This document shows, in pieces, positions 38,143 to 48,708 of a stretch of 64,000 nt of DNA. Source of the stretch: Lingula anatina (lineage: Eukaryota > Brachiopoda > Lingulata > Lingulida > Lingulidae); the NCBI RefSeq assembly GCF_001039355.2, contig NW_019775788.1:82713-146712 (forward strand), given 5' to 3'. Positions within the stretch are counted from its first letter, which is position 1; every line of letters begins with the position of its first letter. The translations under genes were made by a program, and so were the position numbers. The notes below the pieces were generated by a model. It saw nothing but the letters and a program-made list of their open reading frames with translations, searched no databases and was not told the origin of the DNA.

Positions 38143-38944
38143 TAATACATCTTTAATATAAGCGAATGTTTTGTGTGTGACATGTAATCATGCTTACCTG
38201 TAGTGTAGTAGTACAATTAAATCCTTCGATCCCCTTGGGGTTTATACTGTACATGTAGCTTCAATTCTACACAGTGGGGTTTTTGTTTTGTTTATTTATC
38301 AATATATAATTGTTTTGCCGTTGCATACCACTGTATACTGGATATTAAATGTGGATCACAAATGGTCTGCTCGTATGTTTGTTTGTGGTCAGTTTTGTTT
38401 TCGGTGAGAAAGTTGCAAATTGTGTAATGTTTTATCAAAAAAGGTTATATTGACGAGGGTAAATGTATACACACTGACTAGCCGAAAACGCAATATATTT
38501 TTATATTTAAATATATATCTTACTTATGTATAATATATTTTTAGGATACGATTCAAATGTTGTAAGTCATTCCTTTTTAATGTGAAATGCTATAGATTTA
38601 CTTTATACAGTAGTATATCGTGTAGTATATCTTAATATATCATGGTTCTAAACAATAAATTTGTTTAATAATGTTTGAGTCCTTTGCTATAGAGTTACCA
38701 CTCTTTACACATCATGGTTCGAAACCATAAATTTGGTTAATCCTGCAAGTTCTTTTTTTATCTATATGAGACAAGCTAGAGAGTTACCAAGTTTATAGTA
38801 TGTCATCACTTCATAAGTCATGGTTCCAAACCATAGTTTAAAATCCTTTTCAGTGTGTTTGTGAAAAGTGCGAGTTCTACTAGTGCACTGGTACATGCAA
38901 TATACGTAGATGTATATTATCACCTCGTATCTCAAATTCCACAA

Positions 38945-39178
38945 TGGTATGTCCTAAATTGGGTTCCTATACTTATATCGATCCATCTGGTGGATCGCGT
39001 TAAGTTGCTACGAGCTCAACTTGAGGCTTAACTGTCTGTCACGCCTACCGAATCAGCTAGTGTAAAGATAATTACCCCCTAACAGCTTTACTAGGCGTGA
39101 CAGACATTTAAGCCAGTTAAGTGAGACACCCCAAGGGAGACAGATCGATCCAAAACTATGTAGGAATGGTCTCCTAAA
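38945..39178. mobile_element. MITE of the CCCCATTCCCA family
   Basis: It contains ATCGATCC near the left end, AGATAATTACCCCCTAACAG with AGGCGTGACAGACATTTAAG in the middle, and AGATCGATCC near the right end, as in the copies at 20511 and 45211. The duplicate is at 56903-57178. Confidence 0.6.
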
Positions 39179-39364
39179 TTACAACTTAAACCCATGGTAT
39201 GTTATGTGCTTTATGTAGTCCAAGTTAGTAATTAAGTTTGTTGAGTTATATAACATTGCTGTTGCTTTTGCTTTTTAGTGCTGAAATAAAACGAATCAGA
39301 AAAATGTTTAAATTTTTTTCATGGAAGTTCAGGTTTAATGTGGTTTGATAACCGGTAGACACAG

Positions 39365-39619
39365 TCAAACTACACTGCTTTTTAACTTGGTGGTTTGATA
39401 AACGAAAGTTAGGGGAAAAATGTCGTCTATCGTTGAGTTCATTTTATACCTGTCGGGAATAATAATAATATCTTCTGGCAGTAAACATCTTTGGAATATT
39501 ACTGATTCACAATCAAAGATCACTACATGAACAGACGTATAAACGGACGACAGTGCAAACGAAAAAAATATGTATATTAAAGTTATTATCGTGCAAAGTG
39601 ACCGTTTATCTTTCGCCAA
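39365..39619 (-). CDS. Hypothetical 84-residue protein, uncertain
   Basis: An open frame of 84 codons with a hydrophobic N-terminal stretch (about residues 9-30, CTIITLIYIFFSFALSSVYT) could be a signal or membrane anchor. The copy at 57355-57609 has the same predicted protein. Identity of the two copies is weak evidence, because the whole surrounding duplication is recent. No promoter, domain or relative was recognised. It could equally be a chance ORF. Confidence 0.2.
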   Translation of the reverse strand: MAKDKRSLCTIITLIYIFFSFALSSVYTSVHVVIFDCESVIFQRCLLPEDIIIIPDRYKMNSTIDDIFPLTFVYQTTKLKSSVV

Positions 39620-41222
39620 ATCATTATTTTTTTTTTTTCATTTCAAACACCAGTTGCATACTCTGAGTATCTACTCTAAATATGCCCAAAGCGTGCGCGA
39701 ACAATGGAGATAGTGTGTAGCTTAATTGTACGAGTGAAAGATAAATTAATAGAAATCTTCAAAACTATTCGCTTCAAAATCGGTCACATTACGTCCTGCG
39801 CATACCGTGCCCATTGAGCTCAACAACAACAAAATAAGAGTCATCTTACGTTATACATATGTCAGGTATGAACGGTAACCTACTTTCTAAACAAAAGTCA
39901 CCTGAAGCTTAAAATCCATCTTGCTGTAGGCTGCCGGTACGTAGCTCAGCACACGAGCCTTCGTGTGAGCCGGTCATGTGATATAGGCAGAAGCTGCCTC
40001 CTTGCGGTGGTTCCTTATCTGACCTTAACCAGTGTATCTAGTAATATAGGGGGATCTGAACATACAACCATATGAACCAATAGCTGTAAGAGATAATATA
40101 AGATCAGTAAATATAATAAGTAGGGGTGCGGGGACAAACGCCTGCATTGATGCAGTGGATAGGTCGACATTTTATAAGTAGAGGACAGCGTACCCATACA
40201 AGAACCTCGGGGTATTGGCTTGGACCCTGTATGCTTCGATGCTTAGTCAGGCCCAGTTTTATGTACGGAATCTCGTTTTCTCTCGTCACTAGTTTGTTTT
40301 GGGGTGTCTATATCGGCTTATTGAGTCTACAAGACGACTCAGCTCTGTAGTCGACAACTTCAGTTAAATGTCTTGGAAATGTAAAATAAAGCTAAAAAAT
40401 TAGACACAACCTTACGCCTTTTAAATATTCTCAAGCTAGATAGGGTCTTTCTCGAACCTTTTATATTAAAATATCATATGAATACACGCTGTCCAGTATA
40501 AATGTCGATATAAATGGCATTTTAATGTAGGTGAACTATTTGACGTCGGAGACAGTCCACCTTACACTATCAAAGTACTGTATGCATATCTTCGCTCTGA
40601 CTACCTTGATAGATCGAATTTCGTGTAAACAAAAAGGTCAAATTACTTACGAACACGATTGAAATCTCGTTCCTTATTGTCTCGTTATAAGCTACTAACT
40701 GAAAAAAAAAACGCTTATATAAGAATTAAATACGCAGCGCTGAATAAGATGTTGACTGCTTACATATAGTCTATAAACGTTATCCAATTTTTATTTCTAA
40801 TGATAATAGGCTAATATTTTCCCAATTTGGAGCATGGACCTGTTCATATAGTACATGTATATATACATGAAGCATATATTAGATTTAGAATGGAGAAAGT
40901 TACCGTGTATACGCAGTGATTTCTTAAAATTGTAATTAGAAAAAACTCACATGTCATTAGATATACTGACAGTGTGTAGGTGACAGGGGGCGTTTCAAAA
41001 AAAAAAAAAAAAAGCCGCCTCAACCTCCACTTTCAGACTAATAGGTCTAGAAGTCGGTAGTAGTTCATAAAATAAAACATAAAAAATACACGGTCATCGT
41101 TTCAGACCTATAGATCTACAAATAAACTTGCTTTCTCCAAGCCGGTTAACTTATGATTGATATTTCTTAAAAGAAGAGTTCCAAATTTGTGTATTCAAGT
41201 TTAAACAAACTTTCTGTCTACA

Positions 41223-41270
41223 TTTCTTTCATGAAACGACCCCAGATCACGTGAGGGAGGGGTATATAAG
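41223..41270 (+). promoter_or_regulatory. Promoter of secreted-peptide gene 1
   Basis: A classic TATATAAG at 41263-41270 lies about 92 bp before the start codon. Just upstream is an E-box CACGTG (41248-41253). TTTCTTTC at 41223-41230 is, on the other strand, GAAAGAAA, similar to an IRF element. All three are conserved in the second copy. No kB site was seen near this promoter. Confidence 0.6.
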
Positions 41271-41361
41271 CCCCTCAACCAGTTTCCAGTCTACCTGTTA
41301 TCGTAGCAGACATATTGCTCATACATGAAGTGAGAGAAGTCGTCTTTAAAGGAAGAAAAAC

Positions 41362-43067
41362 ATGTCAACAAGGGAGTTGTTCAGGTGCGCATAATTACAA
41401 TAAGTTTTGAGTTTAAGTTTTTAAGTTTATGATATGCAAAAAAAAAAAAAAATAATAAAAAAAAAAAAAAAATCCTGTATTTCTTGTTTTGGATAAGGTT
41501 ATTTCACGGCATTCATATACATCTGTTTTTTTAACTATAGAGCGACTATTGTGTTTTAAGTGCTTTATATTACTTTATGCTTAAATCATTAAGTATTTAA
41601 ACGAATATTTCATCTGTAATATTTTACTGATCTGCTTTCCGCAATTTTCGAAGTTGCAATGTACTACATGTACTACATATGGTCTACACAGAAATAAATC
41701 CTCTCCGGCTTTTATTACAGATTTCTCACTTTCCTGGTAATCTGTGGGCTAACAGTGGGGCACCAGGAGACACAAGGTAACCGTAATAACTGATATGATT
41801 ATTTCTTTTTATGCATTTGATTTCATATTACACTGTACTGAGCATGTTCTGATGTCTTTTATAAATAGTATTCTCATAGAGTAGGATACGTGCAATTTTT
41901 ACCTGAATGATTTAGCACAAAATGTATACAGACTCATATAGGCCTACATTTCATTATTACCAATGTGTACACCTGTAATTTTTATTTAGAAGAGACTTAT
42001 GATGAACTTTCCATTAAATTGTTTGATATGCCAGTACTCAGATCCGCAAATCGACACCAAGACGCGTGAAGGTGTGTTTAACGTAAATAAGATATGGCTG
42101 GCATCATTTTTCAATGTTTGTTCTTTACTGAAATAAAATCAGTGAGGTGAAATAAGAAGCAAGTGCTTCTTTATTATTTTTTTCCAAGAACAATTAGACT
42201 ACCTATTACACCAGAGCAAAATCAGCAGAATTGACTTTAAAATCAAACTTGAATATGTTGTTTTTATTTCTTGGTTCTGGTAATCATAGACGAATTTTTA
42301 CTTACAGATGCGGAGCATAATGTTGATGAAAACAAACGGGCACTGCATCTCCCTAGGTAACATGATTTTAATGCACATTTACTATCTGACTAACTACATG
42401 CTACTAATCTAATTTAGTTTTTTTTTTTTTTCTTAAAGCATTTTAGCCATCTTATCTTACTGTTTTACTTTTTTAATCTGAAAAGTCAATCGAACAGTTC
42501 ATACTGATTCAATATAATTTTTTTGATATTTTCATGAAGATAAAATAAAAAGGGATTGAAAGAAGTACATTTTTCTTGGAAAGTTCAGTATGCCGTAAGC
42601 AAAAAAAAAAAAAAAAAAAAAAAAAAGATATGTAATCGAGAAAGAGAAGAAATAATCAAGCAAGCGAATAAACGGCAAAATACTGCACTGGAAATTGTGT
42701 CAGTTAAAAACGCTTTATTCGATAAACTAAAACTAATTAAAGTGATCAGCAGACAAACCAAAAATCTAACTATTGTGCTTTCAGCTCCCTTCCCCTCAGC
42801 AAGGTCAAACATGCCGAGAAAGTCTTGGTGAAGACACCCCATAGGAAAGTCACTGTGGAATTCTCTGGGTACTTTGGCCGACGTAACAGCGTCGGGGTGC
42901 GGAAGAAAGATATTCTATTCGTGATCAAACACGTGATCGAAGAAGGGACACTGAAAGGAATGAAAAGCGTCACCATATTCGACTTTGAGAAGGCTGCCAA
43001 AGTGCTTCGTAAAAGAGCCGTCTTTGGCGACGCTGTGTATAAATATGTTGTTACCATTGTCAGATAG
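41362..43067 (+). CDS. Small secreted cationic protein, copy 1
   Basis: Four exons: 41362-41384, 41721-41776, 42308-42356, 42800-43067 (stop TAG), with GT-AG borders and phases 2, 1, 2. The predicted preprotein is 131 residues. A signal peptide spans about residues 1-21 with hydrophobic core FLTFLVICGLTVG. An acidic propiece follows (DAEHNVDENKR), ending in a dibasic KR site. The mature part is 94 residues with 21 Lys/Arg against 8 Asp/Glu and no cysteine. That excludes defensin-type folds. Near the C-terminus KSVTIFDFEKAAK recalls the KTVTAMDVVYALK segment of histone H4, and HRKV and a VI-acidic block lie in similar order. Hence a histone-fold-like or histone-derived antimicrobial-type effector is possible but unproven. 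Position between ankyrin-TIR genes suggests a defence role. The family was not recognised. Confidence 0.75.
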
Positions 43068-43175
43068 TTTGTTGACTGAGTGTGATACATATACATATAC
43101 AATAAGGTGCGTTGCAGATATGTCGGCATATTCACGCCAATGTCCATAAGAGAACTGCCTTTGGGAATTTAAACA

Positions 43176-43181
43176 AATAAA
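43176..43181 (+). terminator. Polyadenylation signal of peptide gene 1
   Basis: AATAAA about 110 bp after the stop codon, conserved in the second copy at 63578-63583. Confidence 0.55.
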
Positions 43182-43578
43182 TATCTGATAACCGACATGT
43201 AGTAGCACTCCTCCATTACTAATTACAACTACAATATCCACGCATTTTTTTTTTTTTTTTTGTAAATTTTTGCCAGCTCTCAATTATTGATCATTCTCAA
43301 TAATCGATAATATTTGTCTAAAAATCATACATCTTTGACTGCAGACTTGACTATTGAGTACTGAAAACTGAATAAAAACGTTCACTATGCCCATTGCAGT
43401 ACGTCTGAATCAAAACCTTCACTGTGACCATTATTAACCCGATTCATGCACTTAGAGAAGAACTATGTCAGGGATTAAAACAAGTGACAGGTATTAAAAC
43501 TGTGGCAGACATTTAAGCACAGATCTTAACGCACTGACGGATCCAGTATTTTGTTAAGGGAGCGTGTGTGTGTGTGTG

Positions 43579-43602
43579 NNNNNNNNNNNNNNNNNNNNNN
43601 NN
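43579..43602. other. Assembly gap (24 N)
   Basis: N run beginning inside a GT microsatellite. The window ends in the corresponding GT repeat of the second copy. Confidence 1.
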
Positions 43603-43812
43603 GTGCATTGTTCCCCCTTGTTCCTCCAAGGTATCGTCCAAACGATATGTTAGATATGGTGTAAGTCTAGATTATTGACGTATAAGAATACATAGAAATA
43701 AAATACAACCCTATTTCTTTGGCAGATAATATGACATTTTCTACAGTAAACCGCTAACAACCACACATTGCGTTTGTTGAGACAGTTGCGTCGTACATCA
43801 ACAGCAATAAAA

Positions 43813-43902
43813 GGGGAATTCCCCCAAAAAAACCCTCGTCACCTCTATTAATAATACCTGTAGCCGAGTCGCCATTGTGCAGGTCGTTTCCAGCTGGTAA
43901 GT
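43813..43902 (+). promoter_or_regulatory. kB leader cassette, distal, gene 4
   Basis: GGGGAATTCCCC at 43813-43824 is a perfect palindromic kB site. It is followed by CTCGTCACCTCTATTAATAA, the leader GAGTCGCCATTGTGCAGGTC and a donor CAGCTG/GTAAGTTAAC (GT 43897-43898). It lies about 750 bp after the peptide gene's stop codon. Copies A and B near 6 and 8.5 kb show the same order. Confidence 0.65.
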
Positions 43903-44887
43903 TAACGTGATATTTTATCAAATTTTGAGGTGTGATGTCGACCACATCAGTGTCAACGGGTGACATACAACTAGTCGTAACTAAGATGTAATAGGGTTGT
44001 TGACATTTCGGTAAAAAACTGCGAATTACAACATGTAAATTGCAGTGTTTACGCGTAAAGAGCGAGCTGGGAAATTTGACGTTTCGGTTTCGGTTTGTAC
44101 CTGAATGTGTTGTCCCGCTAAAAAAATAAAAATCCAGTTTAAAATGATTTGAATGATTATTTGCACTGATAGGAATGATGTGTATGTGTGTGTGTGTGTG
44201 TGCGTTTGTGTAGGTGTGTGTGTGTGCGTTTGTGTAGTGTCTCTCCTCCCACTTCTCATTGTGAAGTCATGTAAACGCTAGCGCTAAGGTGTATAGCTAT
44301 AGGGTCACTAGTGATTGATTCAAACTTGGAGAGGATTACATAATTGACGAATTGAAAAGGCAAAGGGATGTTTTGTTGTTTACACAAAGTCAGCTTGACC
44401 GGGCTTATTTTCAAAATATATTGTTTTTCTCAAGGAGGAAAATATATATACACGTATGTTTCACTTTGCTGCGCTTGGCAAATACATACATGAAGTAGAC
44501 AAGGTAACTTTTATTATGAAATATAGGTCATGCACAGAAAAAGAAAAATATTTTCATTTGTTATGCGCTGTTTATACCGCTTGTTAAAATAAATGTTCCT
44601 ATTGTATAAGAGAGGCAAAGGGGTTTCATACAAGTTGTACCCCTGTAGGTACAGTGTATTTTGTGTACATGTAGGTCACATGCAACCCGGCCGTCGTGCC
44701 CCCCCTCCCCCCGCCAACTACGTACGCTATTGTATCGTTATCCTGATTTAAGTACAGTATATACCCAGACTGTGTATAACAATTTGCACCTGTCTCAATC
44801 AGATTTATCTCTGTCACATACATGATCTTGTTTGATTGACCAAAAACGTATTGCACGTGTTGAGACAAACACATCAATAGCAATTAA

Positions 44888-44970
44888 GGGGAATTCCCTT
44901 TAAAATCCCCTCTCCTCACCTCTAATTATAGAAAGTCGCCATTTGTGCGGGCTGTTTCCAACTGGTAAGT
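44888..44970 (+). promoter_or_regulatory. kB leader cassette, proximal, gene 4
   Basis: GGGGAATTCCC at 44888-44898, TATA-like TCTAATTATAG, the leader AAGTCGCCATTTGTGCGGGC and a donor AACTG/GTAAGTTAACC with GT at 44965-44966. It is the nearest complete cassette to the gene 4 coding start. Confidence 0.68.
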
Positions 44971-45210
44971 TAACCAGGTATTTTATTAAAATGTGATTTA
45001 TCTACCAAATAAATATAAACGAATGACAAATACCTCGTTGCCACTGGGGTGACAAATCGATGTTAATATTTCGGTACAATGTTCCTTCCTCTGTCATGAC
45101 ATAATTGATGAAATTGTTTGTCAGTAAAGATATCCGTGGGTAATTTTGATATTACTTACTTTCCTCTTGAATGCATTTTACGTGACGATTTCCAAAATGA
45201 ACAAGTCGAA

Positions 45211-45421
45211 GGCCCCATTCCCACAGATTTTAGATCGATCTATTCCTATGGGGATTCTCAATAGATTACTGTCAGCTTAGTCGGCTTAAATGTCTGTCCC
45301 GCCTACTAAAAGCTGTAAGGGGGTAATTATCTACCGTGCGCGCCTGGCTGACAGCAATTTAGCGTGAACAAGGAGTTAGGTCGATCCAGATGGATCGATC
45401 TAAATCTATGGAAATGCAGCC
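45211..45421. mobile_element. MITE inserted in the gene 4 leader intron
   Basis: 211 bp with termini GGCCCCATTCCCACAGATTT and the inverse-like AAATCTATGGAAATGCAGCC. The equivalent place before gene 3 (about 30440) reads AAGTCTAAGGAATCA without the element, giving an empty site. It belongs to the same family as 20511-20725. Confidence 0.8.
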
Positions 45422-45820
45422 TAAGGGATCATTTGACAAGAATGATTTAACGACAACACCAATAGGACCCTTAATAGCGCCATTTACGCTGCATAGAACA
45501 TTTCTTCGAGTGTGTGTGTGGGGGGAGGGGGGGTCACGTCAGATAGGAGCGGGATTAAGACCACAGATGGATGTGATATGTAAAAGCAATTGTACATTTT
45601 TGTATAGTTTATGTTACGGTGGTGTCTCTGTTCCAAGCTGCATCTTTTTATCATACATGGGTCTTTTAATATTAAGCCAGTTCGCATTGCACGTTTCATC
45701 TCTTTATATATTTCAACTTGTGATGCTTATCCATCTTATTTCAGACGAGTGAAATTTAGACATACTAGTACGTACGTCGCACTCTTCGTTGGAATGTGTA
45801 CAGTGTAGCCACCAGCCAGT

Positions 45821-46370
45821 ATGCAGGACACAGAGCTTCATTCGGCTGCTAAGGTTGGAGGTATAGCGAGGTTACAGCATCTGCTGACTGCCGGACAGTG
45901 CAATATCAATGGCCAGGACTGGGTAACAACTTTGATTTCTCTCTCTTTACTTACGCCGTTGTCGATATTTTTAATGGAATTTATCGCTTCACGTAAGAAA
46001 TAACGATTTATTTAATCCAGACGACTCATGCCATAGACTGAATCATCCACTGCATCATTTTACTTTTCCTTCCCTCTTTCCGCTACTCGAGGTTTTCTAT
46101 GTGATAGGCTGGGCATATACCAATGTAAACGATATAATAAGTTCAACACGAATCCCATACCTGTAACAGACGTTTTATATATTTACCACGTGCACATATG
46201 AAATAAACGATCTGCTTTTGCGTTGGCATCTTCCTATTATATGTTGTTTCCATACAAACCACTATGGTACAGTGTTATAACAATCACAGCGTTGTACATA
46301 CCCGTATCAACAAAGGGCTGTTAATGCAGCCCCTATACAGAACCAAACTTATAGTTAACACGGCACCCAT

Positions 46371-46442
<72 letters not shown>

Positions 46443-48638
46443 CTACTGCACTTGAAATATATGTGTTTAATCAGATTGTTTCTACTTATCCACAGCTAAG
46501 GAAGACACCACTTCACTTGGCTGCAGTTAACGGCCACACGCAATGTGTCCAGCTTCTCCTCCAACACGGGGCGAATACCAGTATACAGGATAGTGTGAGT
46601 GTAGAATAGTCAGAACACAGCAGTATGGCCACATTTATGCACATTGTCATTTTCCCTTAAGTTGTGAGAAGAAACATTATTGTGGTTTATATTCTATATG
46701 AATAAATCAACATAAAGCACATCGTAAAATAGAACACGGCATAATGTTTTCAGTAGTTCAACTAGTTAAGTATTATTACATGTGAAGTGTGATGTTAAAT
46801 ATAGAAGTACAAATAAAGTTATTTCATTTAATATCCATTATTTCTTTCAATATTTTACATAGAATTGACAACTTGAAATGATGATTTTATTAATCCACTG
46901 CATCACTGAGCTATTAATACAGACCCAATACAGAGGCCAAATTTAATATTAACACAGCACCGATCATTTTGTTCAGTTAAGCTTTGTCATCAAACCCAAT
47001 ACTCTTTTCTACTGCACTTGAAATATATGTGTTTAATCAGATTGTTTCTACTTATCCACAGTGTGAGATGACACCACTTCACCGTGCTGCAGACTGTGGC
47101 CACACACAATGTGTCCAGCTTCTCCTCCAACACGAGGCGGATGCCAATATACAGGATATGGTGAGTGTAGAATAGTCAGAACACAGCAGTATGGCAACAT
47201 TTACGTACATCTTCCTTTTTCCTTAAGCTGTTAAATATAGAAGTACAAACAAAGTTATTTCATTTAATATCCATTACTTCTTTCAATATTTTACATAGAA
47301 TTGACAACTGGAAATGATGATTTTATTAATCCACTGCATCACTGAGCTATTAATACAGACCCAATACAGAGGCCAAATTTAATATTAACACAGCACCGAT
47401 CATTTTGTTCAGTTAAGCTTTGTCATCAAACCCAATACACTTTTCTACTGCACTTGAAATATATGTGTTTAATCAGATTGTTTCTACTTATCCACAGCTA
47501 AGGGAGACACCACTTCACTTGGCTGCAGTTAACGGCCACACGCAATGTGTCCAGCTTCTCCTCCAACACGGGGCGGATACCAGTATACAGGATGAGGTGA
47601 GTGTAGAATAGTCAGAACACAGCAGTACGGCTATACATTTATGCACATTGTCATTTTTCCTTAAGTTGTGAGAAGAAACATTAATGTGGTTTATATTCTA
47701 TTGACCAAGTCTTCTCTCATTTATGAATAAATCAACATAAAGTACATTGTAAAATAGAACAGGGCATAATGTTTTCAGTAGTTCAACTAGTTAAGTATTA
47801 TTACATGTGAAGTGTGATGTTAAATATAGAAGTACAAATAAAGTTATTTCATTAAAAATCCATTATTTCTTTCAATATTTTTACACAGAATAGACAAACT
47901 AAAGTGATGATTTATCAATCCACTGCCTCACTGAGCTGTAAATACAGGCTCAATACAGATGCCAAATTTAATATTAACATAGCACCGATCATTTTGTTCA
48001 GTTAAGCTTTGTCATCAAACCCAATACTCTTTTCTACTGCACTTGAAATATATGTGTTTAATCAGATTGTTTCTACTTATCCACAGTTTGAGATGACACC
48101 ACTTCACATTGCTGCACGCTGCGGCCACACACAATGTGTCCAGCTTCTCCTCCAACACGGGGCGGATGCCAATATACAGAAAGGGGTGAGTGTAGAATTG
48201 TCAGAACACAGCAGTATGGCTACATTTACATACAGTTAAATTTTAATAGAATTTAACGCTGCACGTTGTAAATGATTTATTTAATCCAGACGACCCATGC
48301 CATAGACTGAATCATCCACTGCATCATTTCACTTTCCCTTCCCTCTTTCCGCTACACAAGGTTTTCTATGTGATAGGCTAGGCATATACCAATGTAAACG
48401 ATATAATATGTTTAACAAGAATCCCATACATGTAACATGTTTTTATACATTTACCACGTGCACATATGAAATAAACGATCTGCTTTGGCGTTGGCACGTT
48501 CCTATAATATTTCGTTTCCATACAAACCACTATGGTACAGTGTTATAACAATCACAGCGTTGTACATACCCGTATCAACAAAGGGCTGTTAATGCAGCCC
48601 CTATACAGAACCAAACTTATAGTTAACACGGCACCCAT

Positions 48639-48708
<70 letters not shown>

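Larger units (their letters stand above)
33390..43578 (+). repeat. Segmental duplication, left copy
   Basis: It corresponds to about 51180-64000, with the same order of gene 3/4 3' half, MITEs, palindrome region, hypothetical ORF and peptide gene. Differences are scattered substitutions, a palindromic insertion in this copy and an LTR element in the other. Confidence 0.9.

Noticed and set aside
39935-40020. A tRNA gene or tRNA-derived SINE (GTAGCTCAGC A-box-like motif; also near 57930)
   Set aside because: No cloverleaf or B box (GGTTCGANNCC) could be found at the right distance. The A-box resemblance alone is not enough.
42800-43067. Big defensin or other cysteine-rich antimicrobial peptide
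   Set aside because: The mature region has no cysteine, so disulfide-based peptide families do not fit.
42800-43067. A true histone gene
   Set aside because: The gene has introns, a signal peptide, a KR propiece and a normal polyadenylation signal, and similarity to H4 is limited to short blocks.
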